From the NCBI GenBank assembly GCA_965226805.1, contig CBDDDW010000025.1, positions 102,546 to 166,545 of the forward strand: 64,000 nt of DNA, in the 5' to 3' direction. How positions within the stretch are numbered: the stretch's first letter is position 1; the number at the start of each line of letters is the position of its first letter. The position numbers were made by a program, and so were the translations under genes. The stretch is from CBDDDW01 sp965226805. Lineage in GTDB: Bacteria; Chloroflexota; Dehalococcoidia; Lucifugimonadales; JAGWBF01. Of the stretch, positions 8,928 through 17,284 are shown in pieces. Below the pieces are notes generated by a model. It worked only from the letters and a program-made list of their open reading frames with translations, was not told where the DNA came from and made no database searches.

Positions 8928-9659
8928 TCAGTCGGCGTCTACGGACTCGGCCGCACCTACTTCAGCTTGCTCCGAATGTTCCTTGGTGGAATTCTGCCTA
9001 TTGTAGACATGAATCTTACCAAGCTGCTCGTTGTTGCCGGCCACTACGTGGATATCGCCGGGCCTTATTTCCTCGTCTTTGGAGGGCACCAGGATCTGTT
9101 CCCTGCCCCGCCGTATGGCCAATACCGCGATGCCGTACTTGTCGCGGGGGCCCGCGAGGCCGGCCTCCTCCAATGTGCGCTTGGTGATGCCGTCCGGGGG
9201 TCTCAATTTGGTTATTCCGTAGTTTGGAGCTATCTCCATATAGTCCAGTATGCCGGCTTCAAAGCCGATGTGGGCCAGCCTACGGCCCATCTCCTGCTCC
9301 GGATAAACGACCTTATCGGCGCCCAGTCGGTCCACAGCGTTGCCATGGAGCTCGTTTATGGCGCGGGTGACGATGTATGGGATTCCCATATCCTTCAGGA
9401 TGACCGTCGCCAGAATGCTGGCCTGTACGTCGCTACCGATAGCCACCACTGCCACGTCATAGTTGGACACACCCAGCTCTCTGAGGACGGCTTCGCTGGT
9501 GGCATCCGCCTTCACCGCATAGGTCACGTGGCCCAGCATGTCCTGTACGTTCTGGTCCTCGGGGTCGATAGCGAGCACGTCGTGGCCCATCTGGTAAAGC
9601 TCTTTAGCCACGCTGGAACCGAACCTGCCCAGCCCTATCACCACTACCTCTTTTTTCAT
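8928..9659 (-). CDS. TrkA/KtrA potassium uptake regulatory subunit
   Basis: A 243-residue RCK protein that starts MKKEVVVIGLGRFGSSVAKEL and carries VLAIDPEDQNVQDM, the KtrA-type NAD/ATP site, with DATSEAVLRELGV after it. The TrkA-C domain covers about residues 140-225, ending in a short acidic tail. It is directly downstream of the TrkH/KtrB channel gene on the same strand (51-bp gap) and is the most likely gating partner of that channel. A GGAGG ribosome-binding site lies just upstream of ATG 9659. Confidence 0.92.
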   Translation of the reverse strand: MKKEVVVIGLGRFGSSVAKELYQMGHDVLAIDPEDQNVQDMLGHVTYAVKADATSEAVLRELGVSNYDVAVVAIGSDVQASILATVILKDMGIPYIVTRAINELHGNAVDRLGADKVVYPEQEMGRRLAHIGFEAGILDYMEIAPNYGITKLRPPDGITKRTLEEAGLAGPRDKYGIAVLAIRRGREQILVPSKDEEIRPGDIHVVAGNNEQLGKIHVYNRQNSTKEHSEQAEVGAAESVDAD

Positions 9660-9710
9660 ATCCTCCTCCAGGTTCGCAAGGCTCGCTAGAGAGGCGCCGA
9701 GCCTATGCCA

Positions 9711-11156
9711 TCAGCCTATTTTAACTCTTTCCTGGACAAAACGATATACCGTTGTCTCTTCACTGGGGGTCAAGGCCAGCGCGACCGTGAGAGGCCCTAG
9801 CCTACCCGCGACCATGATAATCATGAACAGTATTTGACCAGTGTCGCTCAGCAGCGGCGGTACACTAGTGGACAGACCGGTCGTGCCGAAGGCCGAGACG
9901 GTGTCGAACATTAGGCTCAGAAAAGGTATGTTCGTATCCCTCTCGGTAAAAGTCAGGGCCATTGACATCAAGAAGACCAGAGCCATGCCGAGGGCTGCCA
10001 CCGTCAGGGCCCTGTGGACCTGGAAGTGCGGTATCTCTCTACCAAAGGCTTCTGCCTCGAGCCTGCCCTTAATTGAGGAGATCGCCGCGGCTATAATAAC
10101 CGCCAGCGTGGCTACTTTGATGCCGCCCGCCACCGAGCCGGCGGCACCCCCCACGAACATCAAGAAAGGATAAAAAAGATCGGTGAGCTCAGTGGTCTTT
10201 GAAAAATCCAGGGTCGTGAGCCCGGCCGTCCGTCCGCTGATCGAGTGGAACACGGACTGGAACGCCTTCTGAAGCAGGGAGTATTTCCCGAGTGTATCAT
10301 CGTTTTCATATTCGGCGATAAAGAACACCAGCGCACCCAAGACCCATAGAAAGACGCTTGCGGTGATTACCATTTTGGTGTCCAGCGTGAACCTGGAGAA
10401 CCGTCGCTGTCTAAAGACGTCCACGAGGACTGTCCAGCTTATTCCCCCTAGAATTATGAGCACGGCAATAAACGCTAGGAGCAGTGTGTTGGAGAAAAAC
10501 GCGGACAGATTGTCAGAATCGGGTAAGATCGTAAATCCGGCGTTGTTAAAGGCGGACACAGAGAGGAATGCTGATTGCCATAGCGCTTCTCCTCCCGAGA
10601 AAGTGTCCTGGAGCCGCCACCAGATCACCGCGGTCCCAATGGCGTAGATCGTCATGACGATCAGGATGATATTGCGAAGTACGGAAACCAGTCCTCCCAG
10701 CCGGTCTACCCCCATCGTGTCGCGCATAAGCATGCGTTCCGGTAAGGTGATGCGCTGCCCGATAATGATGAGGAAGAATGTTGCCAAGGATGTGAAACCC
10801 AGCCCACCCACTAGCATGAGGGTGAAGATTACTCCGTGCCCAAAAGAGCTCCAATGTGTGGGGGTGTCAACGACCGTGTGGCCGGTTACCGTCACCGCTG
10901 AGGTTGCGGTGAAGAATGCTTCATGTAGGGTAGTTCGTCCGGCTTGTTCCTCGGACATTGGGCTCTGGGATACGGGTAGAAACAGGAGCAGACCCCCCAG
11001 GAGTATCAACCCGGTAAAGCTATAGAAGAGGATAAAGGGCGGTGTGAAGCGCCGTGACGGATGCCTGATCCTGGAGCTCTTTACCACCGCAGGAAGCACA
11101 TCCCGGACTCTAGGCCGACGTATTATCTTGTCGCCGATCCTTCCCTCTTGATCCAT
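9711..11156 (-). CDS. TrkH/KtrB-family potassium channel subunit
   Basis: Membrane translocation subunit of a Trk/Ktr K+ uptake system. About 481 residues with multiple hydrophobic segments, beginning FILFYSFTGLILLGGLLLF. Selectivity-filter-like loops are visible: TSAVTVTGHTVVD, SAFNNAGFTILP, SGRTAGLTT and SAFGTTGLSTSV, one per MPM repeat, four in all. ATG 11156 (MDQEGRIGDK) was chosen; the 50 further upstream codons to 11306 look non-coding. It heads the leftward run TrkH-TrkA-Usp-TrkAN-TrkA-pheA. Confidence 0.92.
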   Translation of the reverse strand: MDQEGRIGDKIIRRPRVRDVLPAVVKSSRIRHPSRRFTPPFILFYSFTGLILLGGLLLFLPVSQSPMSEEQAGRTTLHEAFFTATSAVTVTGHTVVDTPTHWSSFGHGVIFTLMLVGGLGFTSLATFFLIIIGQRITLPERMLMRDTMGVDRLGGLVSVLRNIILIVMTIYAIGTAVIWWRLQDTFSGGEALWQSAFLSVSAFNNAGFTILPDSDNLSAFFSNTLLLAFIAVLIILGGISWTVLVDVFRQRRFSRFTLDTKMVITASVFLWVLGALVFFIAEYENDDTLGKYSLLQKAFQSVFHSISGRTAGLTTLDFSKTTELTDLFYPFLMFVGGAAGSVAGGIKVATLAVIIAAAISSIKGRLEAEAFGREIPHFQVHRALTVAALGMALVFLMSMALTFTERDTNIPFLSLMFDTVSAFGTTGLSTSVPPLLSDTGQILFMIIMVAGRLGPLTVALALTPSEETTVYRFVQERVKIG

Positions 11157-11474
11157 TGTCACCGCCGAACCTGGGTCGCCTTCGCCTACTTGCCCACCCG
11201 CGTATACCGCAGACCTTCCGCCCTGTATCGGGCTAGATGTTTGGTGCCAAGTATAACCCACGACCCGCGGAAGTGGAAGCTGACTTTTGTCGGGGAGGCG
11301 GTTCACAAAGCGACCTGAGCAAAGCGCGCGACGAGTAGACGGTTTATGAACCCGTCGCCTGATGAATCTTCCAGCCTGTTATGGAATCCAATATTAGTGG
11401 ATAGGCCGTAACCAATATCAAGAGCAAGGGATCAAATTTGTCGACTTATGAGCGAATTGTTCACAAAAAGAGCC
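11157..11474. other. Divergent intergenic region, no gene seen
   Basis: Space between the leftward trkH and the rightward small zinc-protein gene. An open frame from 11438 runs through the strong promoter at 11475-11504, which argues against translation from that far upstream. No repeats were seen. Confidence 0.4.
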
Positions 11475-11504
11475 TTGACATAACAATACGCCCTATGCTA
11501 ACTT
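11475..11504 (+). promoter_or_regulatory. Promoter with perfect -35 and extended -10
   Basis: TTGACA (11475-11480), 18-bp spacer, then TGC-TAACTT with the TG extension at 11496-11497 and the hexamer at 11499-11504. The predicted start of transcription near 11511 is just before an AAAGG ribosome site (11516-11520) and GTG 11525. Confidence 0.55.
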
Positions 11505-11524
11505 CTGAATCCGAGAAAGGTGTA

Positions 11525-11785
11525 GTGAAGGAAATGGTACAACAGATAACGAGGTCGACGCCGAAAAAAGATCAAGAAACGGGCACATGTCGGCATCATT
11601 GGATCATCGAAGCTCCGACAGGTCCGGTGAGTCGCGGCGCGTGCCGTCTGTGTAGCGACGTACGGGAATTCAAAAATTACATAGAAGCGGCGCCCTGGGG
11701 TGATGATTCACCCTCACCGCAGCCTGACAGCCAGTTGTCAAAGGCCGCTGCCTCAGAGGATATGGGGGATTTCGAGGAGTCGTAG
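11525..11785 (+). CDS. Small CxH...CxxC protein of unknown function
   Basis: A short protein of 86 residues. Its core is a TCRHHWIIE segment, then PTGPVSRGACRLCSDVREF, so two Cys and His residues are placed like a one-knuckle zinc site (CxHHW...CxxC). I recall similar small proteins in Chloroflexota and Actinobacteria but know no function. GTG 11525 was chosen because a promoter lies at 11475-11504 and AAAGG is 4 bases upstream; ATG 11534 is also possible, while the longer frame from ATG 11438 would start upstream of the promoter. The C-terminus is acidic and probably disordered. Confidence 0.65.
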   Translation: MKEMVQQITRSTPKKDQETGTCRHHWIIEAPTGPVSRGACRLCSDVREFKNYIEAAPWGDDSPSPQPDSQLSKAAASEDMGDFEES

Positions 11786-11857
11786 GCTCCCTGGGTCCCC
11801 TTACGGCAAGGCGGTTATCCTCTAATCCACGGGCCCAATAGTCCTCGTCTGAGATGT

Positions 11858-12628
11858 TTACCGGAACATGTCTCTTTCAGGAGCCCTGATCAGAGCGGCG
11901 GCTCCTTCAGGCAGGTCCGAAGTGTCCACCGGTTCGTATGTGAGGCCTTTTATTAGTGCCACCGGCACCTTGCTGACTTTGCCGGTGACCAGCTCGGCGG
12001 TAGCCGCCATTTCGTCGGCTACCGCGATAACTGTAGTCCTCATGGTGTGGCCCGAGGCGTCCTCCTTGCCCCTGTAGTCCTCCAGCGGCGGAATGCCAGC
12101 GATGCCTATCGCCACGTTCACGGCTCCCTCTCTCCACGGCCGCCCGAAGGTGTCGGAGATGATGACAGCCACCTCGGCCCCCAGGCGCTCGTTGATGCCC
12201 GTTCTTATACTCTTCGCCGACGCGTCGGGATCAATGGGCAGTAGGGCGACTGTATCATCGCCCGGCACGTTGGATGCGTCTACTCCAGCATTGGCGCATA
12301 TGAGCCCGTGCCGGGTCTCGCTGATGATGTTGCCCCTATCCATCCGCACGATCCGCACACTCTCCCTAAGAATGATCTCCGTGTGCCGAGGGTCCCGGTT
12401 ATGCCCCTTCGATAGCTGAATTGCGATTTCCGAAGGCTGAACGTCGCGCAGTCGCACGATGCGTCCCTCAGCCTTGGAGACTATTTTTTGCGTGACTACC
12501 AGGATATCCTTGTCCTCGATGGATAATCTCTGGCGCTGTAAACAGGCGGCGATGATCTCCGCGAGGTCATCGCCCTCCTTGATTTCCGGGATCCCTTCCA
12601 ACCCGATTACGCGAATCTCTGGCGCCAT
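11858..12628 (-). CDS. cofE: F420-0:gamma-glutamyl ligase
   Basis: Adds glutamates to coenzyme F420-0 using GTP. About 256 residues. MAPEIRVIGLEGIPEI is the typical start, then ILVVTQKIVSKAEGR, and SDTFGRPWREGAVNVAIG is the CofE signature. No C-terminal FMN domain is present (unlike mycobacterial FbiB). ATG 12628 has GGAG seven bases upstream; the frame continues to 12679 without a better start. The gene supports use of F420 by the cell and gives context for the LLM-class oxidoreductases elsewhere in the window. It is divergent from the adenosyltransferase gene. Confidence 0.94.
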   Translation of the reverse strand: MAPEIRVIGLEGIPEIKEGDDLAEIIAACLQRQRLSIEDKDILVVTQKIVSKAEGRIVRLRDVQPSEIAIQLSKGHNRDPRHTEIILRESVRIVRMDRGNIISETRHGLICANAGVDASNVPGDDTVALLPIDPDASAKSIRTGINERLGAEVAVIISDTFGRPWREGAVNVAIGIAGIPPLEDYRGKEDASGHTMRTTVIAVADEMAATAELVTGKVSKVPVALIKGLTYEPVDTSDLPEGAAALIRAPERDMFR

Positions 12629-12748
12629 GGCATTTCTCCGGTTCCAGCCGCCCACTCCGGCATGGCATGGTGATACCAAACATCTGGCGGGGCGTCTCCC
12701 ATATGGCCGGCGGGAGGGCGGCTTTAGTATAGCGCGCCAAGGTTCGCT

Positions 12749-12758
12749 GTGCTACAAT
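12749..12758 (+). promoter_or_regulatory. Extended -10 element upstream of adenosyltransferase gene
   Basis: TG-C-TACAAT, with TACAAT at 12753-12758, about 62 bases before GTG 12820. No good -35. The same arrangement (TGC-TACAAT) is found at 54695-54703 before an LLM gene. Confidence 0.4.
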
Positions 12759-12819
12759 TGACCCCTTCAGCCCGGATTCGAATAGCCGAGGCAACAACCG
12801 GCGCCGCGAGCACCCAAGC

Positions 12820-13392
12820 GTGACTTCATCCAAGAAAAAGATCTATACGAAATATGGCGACCAGGGCGAGACTAGCCTCCTGTATGGAGGAAGAGTTTCC
12901 AAGGACGATGCCCACACCGAGGCCTATGGCATCATGGACGAGGCAGTCTCGACCATCGGTCTGGCCCGAGCTATGTCCCAGGATGAGACGGTCCAGAAGA
13001 TCCTGAGGGAGCTTCAGTGGGACCTGTTCACCATTGCCGCGGAACTTGCCACCGACCCACAGCGGTACGATCTTTTCAAGCGACACTTCAAGCCCGTGAC
13101 ACCGGAGATGGTCATCGGCATAGAGAAGCTGATCGATGATCTCGAAGAGAAGATGGAGATGCCTAACTCTTTTATCCTGCCTGGTGGTTCGCCCTCCTCG
13201 GCTGCGATTGACATGGCGCGCTCAATAATCCGCACGGCGGAGCGGCGTACTGTGGCTCTGAAAAAGGAGGGCAAATTAACTAATCCGGATATCCTCAGCT
13301 ACATGAACCGACTCGGAGACCTGCTCTTCGTGTTGGCCCGCTACCAAGACCGGGACATGCCTCTGGACAGGTATAGTGGACAGAGGGCCTAA
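12820..13392 (+). CDS. PduO-type ATP:cob(I)alamin adenosyltransferase
   Basis: Transfers the 5'-deoxyadenosyl group of ATP to cob(I)alamin, giving coenzyme B12. 190 residues starting from GTG. IYTKYGDQGETSLLYGGRVSKDD is the family N-terminus (K-x-GDxGxTxL-GG). Near the C-terminus ARSIIRTAERRTVAL replaces the RxxxRRAER helix and SYMNRLGDLLFVLAR is the conserved end. The window also encodes the unrelated CobO-type adenosyltransferase at 30168, so the genome carries both types. The gene precedes the hydrolase and his genes on the same strand. Confidence 0.93.
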   Translation: MTSSKKKIYTKYGDQGETSLLYGGRVSKDDAHTEAYGIMDEAVSTIGLARAMSQDETVQKILRELQWDLFTIAAELATDPQRYDLFKRHFKPVTPEMVIGIEKLIDDLEEKMEMPNSFILPGGSPSSAAIDMARSIIRTAERRTVALKKEGKLTNPDILSYMNRLGDLLFVLARYQDRDMPLDRYSGQRA

Positions 13393-13410
13393 GTCTGTCC
13401 TGGCCCCCGG

Positions 13411-14220
13411 ATGGCGTCCGAGAAGGAAGACATGCGGCGCCTGCCATCAGTCAGGGACCTGATCCAGAGCGGGCGAGACTGTCCGGTCCGGTGGGGTGTT
13501 CGTGTCCGCCAGGTGATCTATACGGGGTCCATACTCCTCTCTATGACTGTGATTGGGTGCGGAGGCACATCCACCCCAGTGCCCATCCCCCGTGAGACCT
13601 CCAGGCCTGTCAGCTTTATGACTCAGGATGGCTATGAAATCCAGGGGCGCCTTTTTGGAGAAGGCGAAACCGGTGTTGTGCTAACCCACATGTTCCCTGC
13701 CGATCAAACGAGCTGGTGGGAGTTCGCCCAGGCCCTGGCCGAGGAAGGCTATCTCGCTCTCGCATTCGATTTCCGAGGGTATCGGGATTCGGGGGGCGAC
13801 AAGGAGATCGAGCTTATCGACCAGGACGTTGTGGGGGCACTCGCATTCTTGAGGGCGCAGGGGGCGTTGGAGGTCTTCCTAGTTGGGGCCAGCATGGGTG
13901 GGACTGCCTCGCTTAAAGTGGCGGCCCAACGAGGAAACGAAGTAGCCGGCGTCGTGACCCTCTCTGCGCCTATTGAGTTTGAGGGCATCAACGTTACGGG
14001 GCAACGAGTCGAGGTGCCTGTCCTCCTTCTGGCGGCTAAAGGAGACAGATCTGCCGCGAGGAACGTGAACTTGATGTTCGACGATGGAATCGTCACAGAT
14101 CTGGCGGAACGCGTTGTGTACGAGGGCGTCAATGATCACGGGACCGATCTCCTCAAGGGCAGCAGCGGGACCGCGGCAAAGAGCAGGATTCTAAGCTTCC
14201 TGGAGACCCATCGTCAGTGA
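13411..14220 (+). CDS. Lipoprotein alpha/beta hydrolase
   Basis: Probable secreted, membrane-anchored alpha/beta-hydrolase. Hydrophobic segment IYTGSILLSMTVIGCGG ends in a lipobox-like cysteine near residue 50. The fold follows: oxyanion-side VVLTHMFP, then DFRGYRDSGG, the nucleophile elbow GASMGG with catalytic Ser, AAKGDRSA with a probable acid Asp, and NDHGTDLL with the likely catalytic His. The 5' end before residue 30 is unconserved and an internal start is possible. The stop overlaps the hisH start (GTGA), so the two are translationally coupled although no role in histidine synthesis is apparent. Substrate unknown. Confidence 0.85.
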   Translation: MASEKEDMRRLPSVRDLIQSGRDCPVRWGVRVRQVIYTGSILLSMTVIGCGGTSTPVPIPRETSRPVSFMTQDGYEIQGRLFGEGETGVVLTHMFPADQTSWWEFAQALAEEGYLALAFDFRGYRDSGGDKEIELIDQDVVGALAFLRAQGALEVFLVGASMGGTASLKVAAQRGNEVAGVVTLSAPIEFEGINVTGQRVEVPVLLLAAKGDRSAARNVNLMFDDGIVTDLAERVVYEGVNDHGTDLLKGSSGTAAKSRILSFLETHRQ

Positions 14221-14849
14221 GAGATCTGAAAGTAGCGGTCATCGATTACGAGTCCGGGAACCTCAAAAGTGTGTCCCGCGCCCTTGAGAGGGCGGGAGTA
14301 CTCCCGGAAGTATCTGGCGATCCCAACGTGCTCCTTAGGGCGGACGCGGCGGTACTCCCGGGAGTCGGAGCGGGTGATGCCGCCATGCGGGCCCTGGAAC
14401 GACAGGGGCTGACGGAACCTCTCAGGAGGTTCGCGGCTTCTGGCAAGCCCTTTTGGGGGATTTGCTTAGGCTTGCAGCTACTCATGGACCGCACTGAAGA
14501 GGGTGACGCGCCGTGTCTTGGGATAGTCGCCGGGAAGACCCGGAGGTTGGCCCGTGGGTTGAAGGTGCCTCATATGGGTTGGAACACTGTCCAGTTCAAT
14601 CTTGACCATCCCGTTTTCGAAGGCATCCCGGATGACGCGCACTTTTACTTTGTCCACAGCTACTATGCCGAACCAAAGGATGACGGTCTGGTCGCCGGCA
14701 CTACCGAGTATGGAGCGCGTTTCTGCAGTGTCGTCGTTCGGGATAACCTAATAGCCACTCAGTTCCATCCGGAGAAGAGCGGCCCCCTGGGGCTAAAGGT
14801 GTACGAGAATTTCGTCAGATACGCTCAAGACAGCGCCCGAGGGCAGTGA
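14217..14849 (+). CDS. hisH: Imidazole glycerol phosphate synthase, glutaminase subunit
   Basis: Supplies ammonia from glutamine to HisF in histidine synthesis. 210 residues. VAVIDYESGNLKSVSRALE is the family N-terminus; GICLGLQLL holds the nucleophilic Cys, and the FHPEKSG segment the His-Glu pair. VPHMGWNTV and HSYYAEP are further HisH motifs. It starts with GTG overlapping the previous stop. hisF, its partner, is two genes downstream (16336). Confidence 0.96.
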   Translation: MRDLKVAVIDYESGNLKSVSRALERAGVLPEVSGDPNVLLRADAAVLPGVGAGDAAMRALERQGLTEPLRRFAASGKPFWGICLGLQLLMDRTEEGDAPCLGIVAGKTRRLARGLKVPHMGWNTVQFNLDHPVFEGIPDDAHFYFVHSYYAEPKDDGLVAGTTEYGARFCSVVVRDNLIATQFHPEKSGPLGLKVYENFVRYAQDSARGQ

Positions 14850-14924
14850 ACATAGCCATGCGGCCCCAGGGGCTGCGAAAGGGCCGACTGAGGCCAACAT
14901 TTCTAGATTAGGAAGCAGGGTTTC

Positions 14925-15641
14925 GTGGAGATCATTCCTGCTATCGACATCAAGTCCGGAAGGTGCGTCAGGCTCTTTCAGGGGGACTTCAGCAAGGAGA
15001 CCATCTATTCGGATGATCCTTTGGCGGTGGCGCTGCGGTGGCAGAGTGAAGGCGCGTGCCGCCTGCATGTTGTGGACCTGGATGGCGCATCCCTCGGCAG
15101 GCTGGCCAACCTGGACGTCATCAAGCTGATCGCCGAGCGCGTCGACATACCAATACAGGTAGGCGGAGGGATCAGAAGTTTCAAGGTGGCTATTGACCTT
15201 CTGGATGCGGGAGTAGATCGGGTTGTCCTGGGGACGGCAGCGGTGCTGGATCCCGGTCTGGTGATGGATGTGTCCCGTGAGCGGGGAAGCGACTCGATGA
15301 TCGTGGCCGTGGACGCCCGCGATGGGCAGGTGTCCATCAAAGGCTGGACAGAGCGTACTTCGGTCAGTGCTGAAGAGTTGGTCCAACGCATGGACAAGCT
15401 GGGGGCAAGGCGTTTCCTCTATACGGATATTGCGCGAGACGGTACGCTGACGGAGCCGAACTTCACGTCCATTCGTGAGATGGTACAAGGCACTGCCCAT
15501 CCGGTTCTGGCGTCGGGTGGAGTGTCGTCCACGGAACACATCAGAGAGCTGGCGACGACCGGAGTGGAGGGGGCGATATTGGGGATGGCCCTCTATTCCG
15601 GATACCTATCCTTCGAAGAGGCGATGGCTGCCGCGAATTAG
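14925..15641 (+). CDS. hisA: ProFAR isomerase
   Basis: Fourth step of histidine synthesis, opening the sugar ring of ProFAR to PRFAR. 238-residue TIM barrel from GTG: EIIPAIDIKSGRCVRLFQGD has the catalytic Asp; VGGGIRS and LGTAAV bind phosphate; YTDIARDGTL and ASGGVSS are the second-half equivalents, with the second catalytic Asp. Since TrpF is encoded separately at 4336, there is no need for a dual-function PriA. It lies 75 bp after hisH. Confidence 0.95.
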   Translation: MEIIPAIDIKSGRCVRLFQGDFSKETIYSDDPLAVALRWQSEGACRLHVVDLDGASLGRLANLDVIKLIAERVDIPIQVGGGIRSFKVAIDLLDAGVDRVVLGTAAVLDPGLVMDVSRERGSDSMIVAVDARDGQVSIKGWTERTSVSAEELVQRMDKLGARRFLYTDIARDGTLTEPNFTSIREMVQGTAHPVLASGGVSSTEHIRELATTGVEGAILGMALYSGYLSFEEAMAAAN

Positions 15642-15705
15642 TTATGCGCGAGGACGCTTCTCATGACATTCGCGGCACGCATCACGATACCAGGGGCCTA
15701 GAGAT

Positions 15706-16296
15706 ATGTCCAAGCTTTCTTCGCTGAGCACCCAGGAAATCATAGACTGGCACCTCCGTCCGGAACGCCTGGAGGAGCTTGATCCCTTCATGGTCGTTAT
15801 GTATATGCCCATTGATCAGTTTGACCACGTAGCGGATATCGGATGTGGACCAGGCTATTTTACCTTGCCTTTGGCCAAGCACCTGGTACACGGTAAGCTC
15901 TACGCCCTCGACATAGAGGACCGGATGCTGGACGGGGTCCGCATGAGAGTGGGCGAGGCTAAGCTCGGCAACGTGGAGGTATTGAAGTGCAGCGCAACCG
16001 ATTTCCCGCTCACCAAGGGCTCCATTGATGGCGCCTTATTGTCCTTGGTCACTCAGGAGGCCCCTGATCGGGCCGACTTCTTGAGGGCCGTGAGAGACCT
16101 GCTCAAGCCCGGGGGGTGGTGCACAATCCTGGAGTGGCACGAGGCCCTGAATCTTGATGATGCCGAGGTAGGAGCGCCATTCGAAGACCCCATCCACCCA
16201 GCCGAGCTAGAGGGATTGCTCAGATCCGTAGGTTTTCGGGTCGGGTCTTCGCGTAACATTGGCCACGGCTATTATATGGCAATGGCGAGACGGTGA
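15706..16296 (+). CDS. Class I SAM-dependent methyltransferase
   Basis: 196 residues with a UbiE/Methyltransf_11-like fold. VADIGCGPGYFTLPLAKH is SAM motif I; YALDIEDRM is the acidic ribose-binding loop end; the motif III region is LLKPGGWCTILEWH. The N-terminus (residues 1-40) has a short helical lead, HLRPERLEELDPF, common in small arsenite-methyltransferase-like and UbiE-like proteins. It sits between hisA and hisF with short gaps (64 and 39 bp), so it is co-transcribed. No known histidine step needs a methyltransferase; the substrate cannot be told from sequence. Confidence 0.85.
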   Translation: MSKLSSLSTQEIIDWHLRPERLEELDPFMVVMYMPIDQFDHVADIGCGPGYFTLPLAKHLVHGKLYALDIEDRMLDGVRMRVGEAKLGNVEVLKCSATDFPLTKGSIDGALLSLVTQEAPDRADFLRAVRDLLKPGGWCTILEWHEALNLDDAEVGAPFEDPIHPAELEGLLRSVGFRVGSSRNIGHGYYMAMARR

Positions 16297-16335
16297 CTGA
16301 CACGTGAGATCGGGTGCCGGCCTGCGAGCGAGAAT

Positions 16336-17184
16336 ATGCTCACCAAACGCATAATCCCCTGCCTTGACGTCGACGCCGGGCGCGTCGTAAAGGGGGTCAG
16401 CTTTGTGGACCTCCGGGATGCGGGTGACCCAGCGGAGTTGGCTGCGATATACGATCGGGAGGGTGGCGATGAGCTGGTGTTCCTCGACATAACGGCCAGC
16501 GCCCAGGCTCGCGATACCATGGTGGATGTGGTAGGGAGGGTGTCTCAAGAGGTGTTTATCCCGCTCACAGTGGGGGGCGGCATCCGGACCGTCGAGGATG
16601 TTCGCCGCATGCTCAGAGCCGGAGCCGACAAAGTGTCGGTGAACACCGCGGCCGTCAATAATCCAGACTTGATCCGTCAAGGGGCGGACCGGTTTGGCAG
16701 TCAATGTATCGTGATAGCCATCGACGCCAAGCGCATCGAATCTTCGGGTGGACCCTTCGATGCCCCGGCAGAGCTCAAGGACCGGGGAAAGCAGCGGGGC
16801 GACGGTATTGCGCTGGGGCCGGACTCCCATTGGGAGGTGTACACCCATGGAGGTCGCACACCCACCCGTATAGACGCGGTGAAGTGGGCCATCAGGGCTA
16901 CGACGTTAGGGGCTGGTGAGGTACTGCTGACCAGCATGGATGCCGACGGAAGGCAGGATGGATACGACCTGGAGCTGACCAAAGCCATATCAGTGTCGGT
17001 CTCGGTGCCGGTTATAGCCAGTGGAGGCGCCGGCAACCTCGAGCACTTAAACGAGGCGTTTGTCCAAGGTAAGGCCGATGCCGTACTGGCCGCCAGCATA
17101 TTTCACTTCGGGACTTACTCCATAGCACAGGCCAAGGAATATCTAGCGACAAGGGGACTGCCGGTGCGGCTCTCTACCGTATGA
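16336..17184 (+). CDS. hisF: Imidazole glycerol phosphate synthase, cyclase subunit
   Basis: Forms imidazole glycerol phosphate and AICAR from PRFAR and ammonia. MLTKRIIPCLDVDAGRVVKG holds the first catalytic Asp; VGGGIRT and SVNTAAV bind phosphate; TSMDADGRQDGYDLEL carries the second Asp; ASGGAGNLEH completes the barrel. At 282 residues it is about 30 longer than usual (near 253): an extra segment around residues 133-160 (SSGGPFDAPAELKDRGKQ and on) lies after the AIDAK strand, before WEVYTHGGR. Partner hisH is upstream. Confidence 0.95.
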   Translation: MLTKRIIPCLDVDAGRVVKGVSFVDLRDAGDPAELAAIYDREGGDELVFLDITASAQARDTMVDVVGRVSQEVFIPLTVGGGIRTVEDVRRMLRAGADKVSVNTAAVNNPDLIRQGADRFGSQCIVIAIDAKRIESSGGPFDAPAELKDRGKQRGDGIALGPDSHWEVYTHGGRTPTRIDAVKWAIRATTLGAGEVLLTSMDADGRQDGYDLELTKAISVSVSVPVIASGGAGNLEHLNEAFVQGKADAVLAASIFHFGTYSIAQAKEYLATRGLPVRLSTV

Positions 17185-17284
17185 CGCCCCATACTGTATC
17201 TCGAGTTGGTGCATGAACCGAGGCCTCCATAATGGCTCACAGGGCTATTCTATGAATATGCCGGATTGGGCTTAAGCTAAGGCC

